Position numbers and translations under genes: made by a program
In this document: positions 16,821 to 27,400 of the stretch, in pieces
Numbering within the stretch: the stretch's first letter is position 1
Layout: each line of letters opens with the position of its first letter
Notes under the pieces: generated by a model
What the model saw: only the letters and a program-made list of their open reading frames with translations
What the model was told of the DNA's origin: nothing
The model's database searches: none
Assembly: GCA_050747825.1 (NCBI GenBank)
Contig: JBOGJG010000300.1
Coordinates: forward strand, 19,663 to 83,662
Length of the DNA: 64,000 nt
Direction of reading: 5' to 3'
Origin: JBOGJG01 sp050747825
GTDB taxonomy: Bacteria; Acidobacteriota; UBA6911; RPQK01; JBOGJG01

Positions 16821-17654
16821 ATGCAGAATGATTTCAAGCTTCGGCTGAAATTCTGGGGAGTTCGCGGCTCTACTCCAACTCCGCAACTGGAAAATCTAGG
16901 CTATGGAGGGAATACCTCCTGTCTGGAAGTTCGCAGCGCCGGCGGCGAGCTACTGATTTTGGACGGTGGAACCGGTATCCGCAACCTGGGGCGCTCGCTG
17001 GTAGAAGAAGCTGCCCGGTCAGATCTTTCGATCCATATGCTGCTCACGCACTTCCACTGGGATCACATTCAGGGCATTCCGTTTTTCGCCCCGCTTTATT
17101 TCCCTAGAAACAGCGTCACATTTTACGCCTTCGGGGACAGCGGCGGACCCGAAAAGATGCTGGCGGGCCAAATGCAGTCGCCGTATTTCCCGGTCGATTT
17201 GCATCGTGCACCGGCCAACAAGGAATTTGTTGTGATTGATAGAACTCCACTCAAGTTCGGAGACCTCTCGGTTTACCCCTTCCCACTCAATCACCCCCAA
17301 GGCGCTTTCGGTTACCGATTCGAATGCGAGGGGGCAAGTGCGGTTTATGCCACGGACCTGGAACATGGGCACGAAGAGCTGGACAAAGTTTTGAGAGAAC
17401 ACGCACAAAACGCTGACATTCTGATCTACGATGCCCAATACACGCCCGAGGAGTACGAGTCGCACAAAGGCTGGGGACACAGCACCTGGTCAGAGGGAGC
17501 CCGCGTGGCCCGGGAGTCGAAAGTGGAGGAGCTTATCCTCTTCCACCACGACCCCGGGCATGACGATCGAATGTGCTTCGAAATCATCGAGAAGGCTCAA
17601 GGCCACTTCCCCAGAACTCTGGCGGCGAAGGAACTCTGGACCGTACACTTATAA
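16821..17654 (+). CDS. MBL-fold metallo-hydrolase, RNase Z/phosphodiesterase-like
   Basis: A 277-residue protein starting LKFWGVRGSTPTP, with GGNTSCLEV, LDGGTGIRNLG and the metal motif THFHWDH at residues 76-82; further ligands are FPLNHPQGAFGYRF, YATDLEHG and FHHDPGHDD. This is the pattern of the PhnP/RNase Z-like branch of the metallo-beta-lactamase fold, often annotated as cAMP or cyclic phosphate phosphodiesterase. It lies 3 bases after sthA and is probably co-transcribed. A link to the cNMP-binding channel next door (convergent) is possible but unproven. Confidence 0.85.
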   Translation: MQNDFKLRLKFWGVRGSTPTPQLENLGYGGNTSCLEVRSAGGELLILDGGTGIRNLGRSLVEEAARSDLSIHMLLTHFHWDHIQGIPFFAPLYFPRNSVTFYAFGDSGGPEKMLAGQMQSPYFPVDLHRAPANKEFVVIDRTPLKFGDLSVYPFPLNHPQGAFGYRFECEGASAVYATDLEHGHEELDKVLREHAQNADILIYDAQYTPEEYESHKGWGHSTWSEGARVARESKVEELILFHHDPGHDDRMCFEIIEKAQGHFPRTLAAKELWTVHL

Positions 17655-17713
17655 CTTAGTACTTCATTGTTTGGGATTTGATGCTTGAGATTTGGGGCTT
17701 TAACCCGGCGGGA

Positions 17714-19204
17714 TTAGCGGCTTAGGCCGAAAAAGCTTTGGACCCGCTTGAGGAAACTTTCCTCGGCATGCTGCGGGACTTGAACTGCTGCCAGCTCGGC
17801 GGATCTGGTCTCCAACTCGCTTCTGCGCTCAGCCATCAGACTGCTGATGCGTATCACGATTTCCGGATCATCGAGGAGAACTTCGCGGAACGTTTCTTTG
17901 CGCAAGATAAAGGCTTCTACATCGTTTATAGCCTGCACAGTCGCCGAACGGTTCTCTCCGGTCAAAAGAGCCATTTCTCCGAAATATTGCCCTTCGCCTA
18001 AGATCGCCAACTGGTCAACAGCGCCGTCCATTTCCAGGATCACCCTTACCTGGCCACGACGGATAAAATACATCGAATCGCCCTTGTCTCCCTGTTGTAC
18101 AATCCTCTCTCCACTGGCAAAAGTAATCGTTTCCAAACGCTGCGCGATCTGCTTGTGTATCTCTGAGTCCAGGGAGGCGAAAAGCTCCACCCTCTCCACG
18201 AAGTCCATGCGGCGATTGAGTTCCACCTCGGACCCGGCCTTGAGTGATTCGCCATCGGAGTGCAGCCGGACGTCCCGGATTGGAAACGGAATCTTCATCC
18301 CCGCGCGCTCCAGACGGTAATAGAGCAAAGTCGTGAACTGGTCCATGACGGCCTCGCTGCGGGCAAAATCGTCGATCCAGAAGCGGCAGCGATAGTTAAT
18401 CGAAAAATCGCTGTATTCATCAAGGAGGACGTCCGGAGCAGGATCCGTCAAAATCTCCGGAATATCGGACATCGTCTGCAGGACCACCTGTTTCAGCTTA
18501 TTAGGATGGATCTCATAACCAAAGCCGATCCTCTTCTCCACTCTCATTATCCGGGAAGGATTAGTGAAGTTGACGATTGTATCCTTGGAAATGATTGTAT
18601 TCGGAACGATATGGAAGTTGCCGGAACGGGTGCGAATTTTGGTGGCTCGCCAGGTAACCTCCGTGACGCGGCCTTCCAGTTGAGCGATCCTTACCCAGTC
18701 ACCCACGAAGAAAGGTTTTTCGATCTGCAGCGCCAATCCGGAAAAGAGATTGCCCAGAGTATCCTGGAGGGCAAGACCAATGACCAGCGCTCCGACAGCC
18801 GAGGTGGTTAGAAACTTCTCCGGCGCCCAGTAAGCGGCGATCAGAGCAAAAGTCCCAATCACAATCGCATCCTGAACGATGGATGGATACTTCTCAGACA
18901 CGGAAGCGCCTTTGAAGCGGTTGAAAACGAGCACCACAGCCGCGATGATGACTGCCAGGAGGATGATGAGCCCTTCCAGATCCTCCACCTTCTGCTGGCC
19001 GCTGCCAGGAGCCGGCTCAACGGTCGGCTGGCCGCTATAGTAATAGACCAGGCCCATCACGGCCGCTGCACAGAGAAAAAAGAGGCTGAGCCCCAGCCTC
19101 TTTTTAATCCATGGATTGGTCGTGAGCCCTCTCAGCAGCAGAAAGATTAGACCAGCCAAAACCGGTCCCAGAATAAAGAAGAGCGCGAACGAACTGATCA
19201 CCAC
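17714..19204 (-). CDS. MscS-type mechanosensitive channel with C-terminal cNMP-binding domain
   Basis: A 496-residue membrane protein: four or so transmembrane helices in residues 1-150, the MscS pore/beta domain (VGALVIGLALQDTLGNLFSG, FFVGDWVRI, GRVTEVTWRATKIRT, VPNTIISKDTIVNFT) at 135-330 and a cyclic-nucleotide-binding domain at about 355-470 (VQQGDKGDSMYFIRRGQVRV, YFGEMALLTGENRSATV). Fusions of this type (bacterial CNG-like MscS) are gated or tuned by cyclic nucleotides. Start is GTG 19204 (or 19201), overlapping the stop of a small upstream ORF, so translation is coupled. Confidence 0.9.
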   Translation of the reverse strand: MVISSFALFFILGPVLAGLIFLLLRGLTTNPWIKKRLGLSLFFLCAAAVMGLVYYYSGQPTVEPAPGSGQQKVEDLEGLIILLAVIIAAVVLVFNRFKGASVSEKYPSIVQDAIVIGTFALIAAYWAPEKFLTTSAVGALVIGLALQDTLGNLFSGLALQIEKPFFVGDWVRIAQLEGRVTEVTWRATKIRTRSGNFHIVPNTIISKDTIVNFTNPSRIMRVEKRIGFGYEIHPNKLKQVVLQTMSDIPEILTDPAPDVLLDEYSDFSINYRCRFWIDDFARSEAVMDQFTTLLYYRLERAGMKIPFPIRDVRLHSDGESLKAGSEVELNRRMDFVERVELFASLDSEIHKQIAQRLETITFASGERIVQQGDKGDSMYFIRRGQVRVILEMDGAVDQLAILGEGQYFGEMALLTGENRSATVQAINDVEAFILRKETFREVLLDDPEIVIRISSLMAERRSELETRSAELAAVQVPQHAEESFLKRVQSFFGLSR

Positions 19205-19398
19205 TCAGCCAAGCCTCCCCGTTCCTTGAACTTCTTCAGCTCGTCGGGAGTAATTTCGAGGCTGACTACCTCAGGGTTCCCGGATTCCTCCATTCCGAAT
19301 TCCGTTTCGACTCCTCGCGCCGCGGCTGAGCCAGTGACTTGGGCGCTTTTTTTCCCGCCTGAACTGCCTCCTGTCAATCCTGAGATCTCTGATTTCAT
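19198..19398 (-). CDS. Small hypothetical protein coupled to the channel gene
   Basis: A 66-residue polar protein (MKSEISGLTGGSSGGKKSAQ...SLEITPDELKKFKERGGLAEW) with no hydrophobic segment and no family I recognise. The C-terminal third (ITPDELKKFKERGG) looks like a short amphipathic helix. Its stop overlaps the MscS start by up to seven bases, the best sign that it is translated. No ribosome-binding site is seen before its ATG. It may be a modulator of the channel or simply a translated leader. Confidence 0.4.
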   Translation of the reverse strand: MKSEISGLTGGSSGGKKSAQVTGSAAARGVETEFGMEESGNPEVVSLEITPDELKKFKERGGLAEW

Positions 19399-19491
19399 TC
19401 TATAAAATATGACATTCCATTATAGTCCTCTTTTAGGTCCGACTTTCCCTGGCCTGGGTTGGCCTGGCCGTGATTATGGGCAGGTACCTGG

Positions 19492-21162
19492 TTATTGCTC
19501 TGGATTCCGATTGAACTTGAAGTAAGGCAGCCGTACGCCCCGTATAAAGATCTGGTCGGCCCGGATGGACGGGGTGGCCTCAAAACCTTCGGATCCGGCT
19601 GCGGCCACCACGTCGTCCTGCTCGACCCCGTCACCGCTGATCCCCAGTCCGCCGATTAGCTCTCTGTCTCTGTAAAGCGGCGCGCTTCCCGGGAAGAATA
19701 CGACGCTATTGATGTTGGCAGGATTCTGATCGTCCAACCCCTGCGAGCAGGGATTGGCAAAATCGCGCAGATAGAGGTCAAAGAACGGTCCCGGCGCTGT
19801 GCCGTCAATTCCGGGAGGATAGAAGGGCTGCGCTCCGAAGCTGATGGTGCGATTAGTTACAGCAGTGCCCGGAGGGACTTCCGGCAAATCCTGGGGGTGG
19901 AGTCTCTGGCTGCTGAAATATACGACATTACGGGACTTGGCCACGGCGACATCGATACTGAAGACAGTCGCATCTGCCATCCGGTAGAGCGCTAAAAGAT
20001 TTCCCTCCAGATCGGAGACCGCGATGGCCATCCGCGCCCGGCTGCCCAGTGGAAGGCGAATGGCGGCCCGAGTTCGGTCGGCCTGCGCGATGGACTGCTC
20101 GACAATGCGCTGGACTTCTTCAGCCGACAGTTCGGGACTGCTCCCTGGATTTTCCGGACCTCCCACCAGCCAGCCGGCGGGCATCGTACTTCCCTCTCGG
20201 GGCGCAACCAGATAGCCTCCCGCAATCACTCCGGCGGAGGTCCCTGCCGGTTGAGTGGTCTGGCGAACAAAAGGAAGACGGACGCCGTCCAGAAAGACGG
20301 CTCCGGGTGGCGGGACGCAGGGAAGCGGTCCGAATCCCGGGCCGCCCGAGAGGCTTCCTGCCAGCGCGGCATACTCGGCGTGATCCGGGGGAACTCCAAA
20401 AACCCCGATGCCCCCGACCACCTGACAATCTTTGAAGAGCGGAATACCCCCTCCGTGGACCTGCTCCGGTTTCAGATCGAAAAGCTCCTCTTCCGGGATC
20501 TCTATGAGACGGCCATTTTCAAGTCGGCCCGAAAATTTTCCGGTGCTGACGCCCGGCCCGCAGCCGCTCTGATCGAACGCATCACAGGGAAGTTCAGGAC
20601 CCTGTGCCAGTCCCTCCTCTCTCAAAAAGGCCGCCAGCGAGCGGGCTCGAGGTACGAATTTCCCGGTGTTGAATTCTGTATTGAAGGAGCAGCCTCGATT
20701 GGTATTTTCAATACCATAGAGAGCTCCGTTGGGCTGAAAAGGGATTCCAGGGGGAAAGTGAATCTGGCTAATAAAGCGCACGGTTCGGGAAGAGAGGGGA
20801 GCTTGATTATTGCTGAAAAAGGCGCCCGTGCGGGCCAGTGAAAGCGCCCGCTCGGCTATCTCCAGCGTCGCCTCAGGTTTTTGCCAGACCGCCAGAACGT
20901 TTCCCGCCCGATCCACGACCACGACTGAATAGGTATTGGAATCCAGAGCGGTCACTGCAGCGCTCACCACAGCATCTACCTGCGCGCTGGTTAATGAGCC
21001 TGGATCGAAGTCGGTTGCCTGCTCCAGCGTCTGTCTTCCCGGCAGCGAAGACCGGCGTTTGAGAAACTCGTAAAGCTTTGACACCTGCAGAGTGAAATCC
21101 TGAGCCAAGGTGGGCGCAGCAACCAGAATACAGAGAGCAAGGACAAGCGAAAGACGGCTCAC
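19492..21162 (-). CDS. Exported HbpS/GlcG-like haem-binding protein, duplicated domain
   Basis: A 556-residue protein with a signal peptide (LSLVLALCILVAAPTLAQ). Two GlcG/HbpS-type domains can be seen: residues 60-260 (VVVVDRAGNVLAVWQKPEA, ALSLARTGAFFSNNQAPLSSRTVRFI) and 330-545 (AVSDLEGNLLALYRMADATVFSIDVAVAKSRNVVYFS, LIGGLGISGDGVEQDD). HbpS binds haem and iron outside the cell; GlcG's role is unclear. The first half has a Cys-containing insertion (GCSFNTEF, LPCDAFDQSGCGPG). Start is GTG 21162; an extended -10 (TG-T-GATAAT at 21172-21180) is 9 bases upstream, so the message may be leaderless. Confidence 0.75.
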   Translation of the reverse strand: MSRLSLVLALCILVAAPTLAQDFTLQVSKLYEFLKRRSSLPGRQTLEQATDFDPGSLTSAQVDAVVSAAVTALDSNTYSVVVVDRAGNVLAVWQKPEATLEIAERALSLARTGAFFSNNQAPLSSRTVRFISQIHFPPGIPFQPNGALYGIENTNRGCSFNTEFNTGKFVPRARSLAAFLREEGLAQGPELPCDAFDQSGCGPGVSTGKFSGRLENGRLIEIPEEELFDLKPEQVHGGGIPLFKDCQVVGGIGVFGVPPDHAEYAALAGSLSGGPGFGPLPCVPPPGAVFLDGVRLPFVRQTTQPAGTSAGVIAGGYLVAPREGSTMPAGWLVGGPENPGSSPELSAEEVQRIVEQSIAQADRTRAAIRLPLGSRARMAIAVSDLEGNLLALYRMADATVFSIDVAVAKSRNVVYFSSQRLHPQDLPEVPPGTAVTNRTISFGAQPFYPPGIDGTAPGPFFDLYLRDFANPCSQGLDDQNPANINSVVFFPGSAPLYRDRELIGGLGISGDGVEQDDVVAAAGSEGFEATPSIRADQIFIRGVRLPYFKFNRNPEQ

Positions 21163-21326
21163 AGCAGGCGAATTATCACAGAAGATGTGCTTGGCAGCAA
21201 GGTGGACTCCTGATGAAGTCGTTTATTTCCTGCGGCTGTGCTAAGTACATGGGTTCATGAATTCAGTCACGTGTTTTTAGCCAGTAGAGTAGAGGAGGGC
21301 GGGTCTGAGTAAGGCGTCGCCCGGGT

Positions 21327-21356
21327 TTGACCCAGGGATAGCTAATAAGGTATTAA
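21327..21356 (+). promoter_or_regulatory. Promoter of the RHH-MazF module
   Basis: TTGACC (21327-21332) and TATTAA (21351-21356) are 18 bp apart. The ATG at 21363 is only 6 bases after the -10 box, so transcription would begin at or next to the start codon. Confidence 0.5.
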
Positions 21357-21362
21357 AAAAGT

Positions 21363-21617
21363 ATGAATACGAATGTAAAGAGCAGCATTACATTGCCCGC
21401 AGACGATCTCCGCCGAGTCAAGCGCTTGAAGGAGCGCCTGCAGCTGAAGAGCAACGTGGCTGTGGTTCGTGAGGGACTCCGAGTGCTGGAGGAAAAGAGC
21501 GACCGCGAGGCTTTAGGGCAAGAATTCCGCAAGGCCTCGTTGGCGACACGGCAGGCCCTGTTTGAAGAGCTGGAAGAGCTCGATCATCTCGCCAGTGAGG
21601 GGCTGAATTCCGCGTGA
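21363..21617 (+). CDS. Ribbon-helix-helix antitoxin of a MazEF/ParD-type module
   Basis: An 84-residue protein with an RHH N-terminus (SSITLPADDLRRVKRLKERL) and a helical C-terminal half (RKASLATRQALFEELEELDHLASEGL). It should bind its own promoter and neutralise the MazF-like toxin whose GTG start overlaps its stop (GTGA). The transcript may be leaderless (see promoter). Confidence 0.8.
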   Translation: MNTNVKSSITLPADDLRRVKRLKERLQLKSNVAVVREGLRVLEEKSDREALGQEFRKASLATRQALFEELEELDHLASEGLNSA

Positions 21618-21955
21618 AGATAGAACACGGGCGCCTCTACCTGGCCGATCTTAATCCGCGCTTTGGAACGGAACCGGGAAAAATGCGGCTGGTCCTCGTG
21701 ATTCAATCCGATCTTCTCAATGAAACAGGTCATCCCTCGACGTGGATTGTCCCCTGCACCACATGGCTCGCCGGTGGGAACGCACTGCGTGTGGTTCTCC
21801 CCAAAGGAATTGCGGCCAATGACAAGGAATGCGAGGTGATGGTCGATCAGAGCCGTGTCATCGACAATCGCCGAATCGGCAAGCCGCTTAGCTTCCTTCC
21901 AACTCTCCTCTTGTGCGAAGTTAAAGAGAAGATGCGGCGGGCAGGCGACCTCTAA
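21614..21955 (+). CDS. MazF/PemK family endoribonuclease toxin
   Basis: A 113-residue protein with the MazF pattern: HGRLYLADLNPRFGTEPGKMRLVLVIQSD at the start, TWIVPCTTWLAG and CEVMVDQSRVIDNRRIGKPL in the middle. In MazF the conserved Arg of the first strand pair and the Thr of the central strand cleave single-stranded RNA; both are visible here (R24 or so and PCTT). It starts at GTG 21614, coupled to the antitoxin. The sequence specificity is not predictable. Confidence 0.85.
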   Translation: MKIEHGRLYLADLNPRFGTEPGKMRLVLVIQSDLLNETGHPSTWIVPCTTWLAGGNALRVVLPKGIAANDKECEVMVDQSRVIDNRRIGKPLSFLPTLLLCEVKEKMRRAGDL

Positions 21956-22078
21956 GGATTCGCGCACAGGCCACCTGGATGAGTTGCCCGCGCAGCGCCA
22001 TGGCAAGGGCCGGCCAGAGACCGCAGCTACGTCTTGAACGAGCACGTTTGACACATTTCAGTCAAATAGATCTGCCAG

Positions 22079-22099
22079 GCTCTGTGAAATCCGTGGCCC
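22079..22099. repeat. CCACGGATTTCAC half-palindrome (solo)
   Basis: CTCTGTGAAATCCGTGGCCC is one arm of the palindrome found in full at 44944, 54891 and 59586. It lies between the MazF gene and the barrel protein gene. Confidence 0.5.
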
Positions 22100-22148
22100 A
22101 TCTATGTTGGTGTATTTGTGAAATCGTGTGCTAAGTTATTGGGCATTC

Positions 22149-24374
22149 ATGCCAAAAGCTTTTCCTCCAGTCGGCCGAAATGCGGCTTTTCTCCTGTCCA
22201 TGACCGCCTTATTGGCGCTTTTGGCCATGGATGCGCTGGGGGCGAGTTTTCAGATCCGCCGCCCTCCTCCCGCGCAGCCAGGGAATAGCGCCGAGATTCA
22301 TGGGCTTGTAAGTGCCGAAGCGGGAACGCCGATTGCCGGTGCGGTCGTCACTGTAATGCATCAGGAGAGCGGAGAAAGGTCGGGAGTCGTCACCGGACCG
22401 GACGGCCTGTATTTGATTGCAAGCCTTGCGCCGGGGATGTACGAGTTGACAGTCGAGCGTGAACCTTTCGGCTCAGCGTCACTCCCAGAGGTCGCATTGG
22501 AGGCAGGAGAGCGATTGGAGATCAATCTGCAACTAAAACCATCCGGTTCAGAGATTCTCCAGAGAAGACTGCGCCGGCCCGGTGAAGACGCTTCCCCGGC
22601 GGGAGAGCTGGAATCGGAGCTCCCGGAAGCTCCTGTCCCTTCACCGGCTATTCGCAGGCCTGGTGAACCGGCAGAGCCATCTCAAAGGCCGACCGATGCA
22701 GTCACGGCAAGACCACCGGAATTCGAGCCGCTGGGGCATGCGGGAGCGGCCCATCAGACCTCGAATGTGCCCGCCACGGAAGATTTCATTCCCATCTCCG
22801 ACCGCTGGCGAATAGGCCTGCCTCCATGGGATCGCTATGCCCCATATGGAGGAGATTATCCCTATGTCCGCGGAAGAACTCTGGATCCCTACAACCAGAA
22901 CGTCCTGAAGGGCGATTATCCGATCTTGGGCGATGACTGGTTCGTAGTATTATCTGCTACCAGCGACACCATTGCAGAATACCGGCGCGTGCCCACCGTG
23001 GGTCCTCCCAGCGCGGCCCGCCCCAACGAGCCGGCTTTCTTCAGCCGGGGCGACCAGTTTCAGTTTTTCGAAAACATCATTTTTACCGCCGAGCTGTTTC
23101 GAGGCTACACCTCCTTCAAGCCTTTTGACCTGCAGTTTCGCGTCACGCCGGCTTTTAGCGCCAATTTTCTGCAGGCCCGGGAAACGGGCCTCGTCAATAT
23201 CGATGTTAGAAGAGGCACCACGCGCTGGGATTACCACCCCGCGCTGCAGGAAGCGTTTGCAGAAATCCGGCTGGCTGAAACCAGCCCCTTCTTCGACTTC
23301 GTTTCCGTGAGGGTGGGAACCCAGTTCTTTAACAGCGATTTCCGCGGATTTATTTTCTTTGACAATCAGCCGGGGCTTCGTCTTTTCGGCAACCTCAAAG
23401 CCAACAAGCATCAGTACAACCTTGGGTACTTCTATCTTCTCGAGAAGGACACCAACAGCCTGCTGAATAAATTCGAGGAACGGCGGCAGGAGGTTTTCGT
23501 CGCCAATTACTACATCCAGGACTTCGTAAAGCTCGGCTACACAACCGAATTCAGCGTGCATGTCAATCACGACAAGCCCGATTTTCACATGGACAACAAC
23601 GGTTTCCTGGTCCGGCCGGCCCAGGTCGGAAACGTCGTCCCCAAGAGCGTGAACGCAGTTTACCTGGGGTGGAGCGGAGACGGCCACTTCCGCACCCTGA
23701 ACATCAATCATGCTTTTTACCAGGTGCTCGGCCAGGAAAAGCCCAATCAAATCGCGGGCGATGTTTTCGGCCCCAGGGACACGGATATCAACGCGCACAT
23801 GGTTGCCCTCGAGCTTTCCGTCGATCGGGATTGGAAGCGCTATAAGGGCTCGTTTTTTTATGCCTCGGGAGACGATAACATTTCGGATGGCCGCGCTCGC
23901 GGATTTGACACCATTGTGGACAATATGAACTTCGCGGGTGGGCCGCTGAGCCTGTGGAATCGGCAGAGCGTCCGGCTAACCGGAACCGCCGTTGGCCTGA
24001 TGCCTCGATTCAGCCTTCTTCCCAGCCTGCGCAGCGCCAAAGAGGAAGGCCAGGCCAACTTTGTCAATCCGGGTTTGCTGCTCTTCAATGCGGGTATGGA
24101 TGCAGAGCTGACTCCCAGGCTGAGGACCTCGATCAACGCCAATCTGATGTGGTTCTCTCACACGGAGGTGCTGGAGGCGCTGCTCTTTCAGTCCGAGATC
24201 GGGCGCTTTATAGGTACGGACGTCAGTCTGGGAGCCAGATGGCGCCCCTTTCTAAATAACAACATTATTGTGAACCTGGGCGTGGCCGGACTGATCCCGG
24301 GAGGCGGTTTCAAGGACGTTTATAGTTCTAAGGCGCTTTTATCGACGTTTCTGGATTTGAGATTGACGTACTGA
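22149..24374 (+). CDS. Outer-membrane beta-barrel protein with N-terminal carboxypeptidase-regulatory-like domain
   Basis: About 741 residues: signal peptide (FLLSMTALLALLAMDALG), an Ig-like CarboxypepD_reg domain (residues 45-135, IHGLVSAEAGTPIAGAVVTV, GPDGLYLIASLAPGMYELTV), a Pro/Glu-rich linker to residue 210, then some 500 residues of alternating amphipathic strands ending in the aromatic DLRLTY typical of outer-membrane barrels. ATG 22149 fits the signal peptide better than GTG 22128. The barrel resembles alginate-export-like porins more than TonB receptors. It is followed 39 bases later by a multihaem cytochrome, so a porin-cytochrome pair is plausible. Substrate or partner not shown by sequence. 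Confidence 0.75.
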   Translation: MPKAFPPVGRNAAFLLSMTALLALLAMDALGASFQIRRPPPAQPGNSAEIHGLVSAEAGTPIAGAVVTVMHQESGERSGVVTGPDGLYLIASLAPGMYELTVEREPFGSASLPEVALEAGERLEINLQLKPSGSEILQRRLRRPGEDASPAGELESELPEAPVPSPAIRRPGEPAEPSQRPTDAVTARPPEFEPLGHAGAAHQTSNVPATEDFIPISDRWRIGLPPWDRYAPYGGDYPYVRGRTLDPYNQNVLKGDYPILGDDWFVVLSATSDTIAEYRRVPTVGPPSAARPNEPAFFSRGDQFQFFENIIFTAELFRGYTSFKPFDLQFRVTPAFSANFLQARETGLVNIDVRRGTTRWDYHPALQEAFAEIRLAETSPFFDFVSVRVGTQFFNSDFRGFIFFDNQPGLRLFGNLKANKHQYNLGYFYLLEKDTNSLLNKFEERRQEVFVANYYIQDFVKLGYTTEFSVHVNHDKPDFHMDNNGFLVRPAQVGNVVPKSVNAVYLGWSGDGHFRTLNINHAFYQVLGQEKPNQIAGDVFGPRDTDINAHMVALELSVDRDWKRYKGSFFYASGDDNISDGRARGFDTIVDNMNFAGGPLSLWNRQSVRLTGTAVGLMPRFSLLPSLRSAKEEGQANFVNPGLLLFNAGMDAELTPRLRTSINANLMWFSHTEVLEALLFQSEIGRFIGTDVSLGARWRPFLNNNIIVNLGVAGLIPGGGFKDVYSSKALLSTFLDLRLTY

Positions 24375-24413
24375 GCGGTTGTTGGTTTCTTAGTTTCTTG
24401 GTTTCGGTGCCCT

Positions 24414-27400
24414 ATGAGAAAAGTAGCAGCTTTGATGATGCTGACCTCGGCGGCAGTGCTGGCAGGGTTTTACCCCAGCGCCGAGCGACTCGAGGGAGAG
24501 TCCTGGACGGAGCAGCCGTATAAAACCTGGGATGAGATTCGCCAGCCTGTCGATGTGTCAAAAACGCTGCTTTCGCAGCCGCCCGAAGAGGCGCAGCGTA
24601 AGAGCGCCGGTTGTATCTCCGCCGGCTGCCACACCAGTGTGGAGCCCATGCATGTTTCCGAAAGTGTGCGCCTGGGCTGCACCGACTGTCACGGTGGAAA
24701 TGCGGATGCGATAGAAAAGGCCAGGGCGCACGTGCTCCCCACAAATACGGAAGTCTTCGGTTCCAGCGCCAATCCGGTCCGCGCTTACACGGCCTGGCTG
24801 CGTGAGAGTCCGGAGTTCGTACGTTTCGTGAATCCGGGAGACTTGAGAGTGCTGGATCAAACCTGTGGGACGGCCGGTTGTCATCAGGACATTTCCTTTA
24901 AGGTCCGTAAGAGCATGATGACCCATGGAGGAATGCTCTGGGGCGCAGCACTTTATAACAATGGAGCCTACCCGCTCAAAGACACTCCTTTCGGCGAGAG
25001 TTATGCCATTGACGGGACTCCTCAGCGCATCCAGACGATTCCCCCTCCGACTCCGCAGGAAACCCACGATCAGGGGATAATTCCTTATCTGGATCCCCTG
25101 GCCCAATGGGGGATCTCCCAACCCGGAAATGTACTGCGCGTCTTCGAACGAGGGGGCAAGGAATTGATCGAGATCGGGATTCCGGATATCGAGGCGGAGG
25201 CCGGTCTTCCGGATAAGGGACTGAGCATCCGCGGGTTCGGCACTTTAAATCGCACCGATCCTGTCGTTCTCGGGCTGCAGAAGACTCGGCTCATGGATCC
25301 GCTCCTGCATATGCCTGGGACGAACGACCATCCGGGAGATTACCGGGCCAGTGGCTGCACGGCCTGTCACGTGGTCTATGCCAACGATCGGTCGCCCGCC
25401 CATTCGGGACCCTATGCCCGGTTTGGAAACGGCGGGATGTCGGTGACATCCGATCCCACAATTCCCAGGGATGAAGCCGGGCACCCCATACGCCACCGGC
25501 TCACTCGCTCCATTCCCTCCAGTCAATGCATGGTTTGCCACATGCACCCGGGTACCAACATGCTGACCACCTATTTCGGTTACACGTGGTGGGACAATGA
25601 GACTGACGGCAATCACATGTATCCGGTGCACGAGAGGAACCTGTCCGCTGAAGAGATCGATCGAATCGAAAGGGCGAATCCCGAGGGTTCGGCCGTCAAA
25701 GGTCTTTGGTCTGACCCGGAGTTTCTCAAGAATCTGACTGACCTGAATCCCCGCCTCAAGCACGTTCAATTTGCCGACTTCCATGGCCACGGGTGGGTGT
25801 ACCGGGCCGTTTTCAAGCGGGATCGAAAAGGCAATCTCCTGGACAGTGAAGGCCGGATCGTCTCCTTTGATGATCCCGGCAAGTTCGAGAAAGCCGTGCA
25901 TCTGAAGGACATCCATCTGGAAAAAGGCATGCACTGTGTGGATTGCCATTTCGAGCAGGATGTGCACGGCAGCGGCAAGCTTTACAATGAACCCAGAGCA
26001 GCCATTGAGATCGACTGCATCGACTGCCACGGCAGCATTTACGAGCGGGCCAGTCTAAAGACCAGCAGTTTTGCCGCGCCTCCGGGAGGTCACGATCTGA
26101 GCGTTCTTCGGACCCCCTGGGGACGCAAGCGCTTCGAGGTGCAGGCCGAGAAGATAATCCAGCGGTCCATGGTGGTCGAAGATCTGGAGTGGGAGATCGA
26201 CCAGGTCCTGGATACGATCTCGCCGCAATCGCCCTCCTACAATGAAAAATCCCGCCGGGCAAAAACGCTGCAAAAGGATGGAAAAACCTGGGGCGGCGCA
26301 CTGGATGAAGATACTCTGGCCCATTCTAATTCCAGCATGACCTGCTACGCCTGCCATTCTTCCTGGATGACGAGTTGCTTTGGCTGCCATCTATCGATGC
26401 AGGCAAACAAGATGAAAACGATGCTGCACAATGAGGGGACGATCACACGCAACTGGACTTCCTACAATTATCAGGTGCTGCGCAGCGATGTTTTCATGCT
26501 GGGAGTGGATGGGACAGTATCTGCCCACCGGGTCGCTCCGGTACGGTCCAGCAGCGCGGTTGTGGTGAGCTCTCAAACGGGAAACAGAGAGTGGGTTTAC
26601 CAGACCCAGCAGACCGTGTCCGCCGAAGGATACAGCGGTCAGGCATTCTCGACACACGTCCCTCACACCGTCCGCAGCAGGGAAACCAAGGGCTGCACCG
26701 ACTGTCATGTGTCCACAGAGAACGACAATAACGCCATCATGGCTCAGCTTCTGCTCCTGGGGACTAACTACACCAATTTTATGGGGCGCTATGTCTACGT
26801 GGGAGAAAGAGAGAACGGTTTCGAAGCAGTAGCTATTGCCGAGCGGGAGGAACCCCAGGCGGTCATCGGCAGCTACCTGCACCGATTAGCTTACCCGAGC
26901 AAGTATGAAAAGCACGAAGAGGCGCATCACGAGCTGAAAGAGGCTTATCATCACCACGGGAAGGATATTTTGAGCGTGCAGCTTCGGGGCGAATATCTAT
27001 ACACGGCCAACGGACCGGAAGGGCTGGAGATTTTCGACGTGGCCCAGATTGATCACAAAGGCTTTTCCGAGCGGATGGTCACCGCTCCAGTCTCCCCCCT
27101 GGGACAGCGCTTCTACGTTCGAAGCAAATACGCGACGGCCGTGGCTTCGCCTTCTACTCTGGCAGTCGATCCCGCGCGCACCCAGCGGCCTGAAAACGAC
27201 GAGCAGGCGATCGCTCCGATTTATGCTTATATTTTCTTCACCGATAAGTATGAAGGATTGATCCTGGTCAATGCGGCCACGCTTCTGGATGGAGATCCCA
27301 CCAACAACTTTCTGGAGCGGGCGCTCACCTACAATCCTGATGGACTTCTGGATGGAGCCGTCAATCTGGCCATTGCCGGAAATCACGTTTATGTGACATG

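Noticed and set aside
22149..24374. A third TonB-dependent receptor
   Set aside because: It shares the carboxypeptidase-regulatory-like domain, but the barrel is much shorter and lacks the plug motifs and the RYIRFGFKLTF ending of the two receptors.
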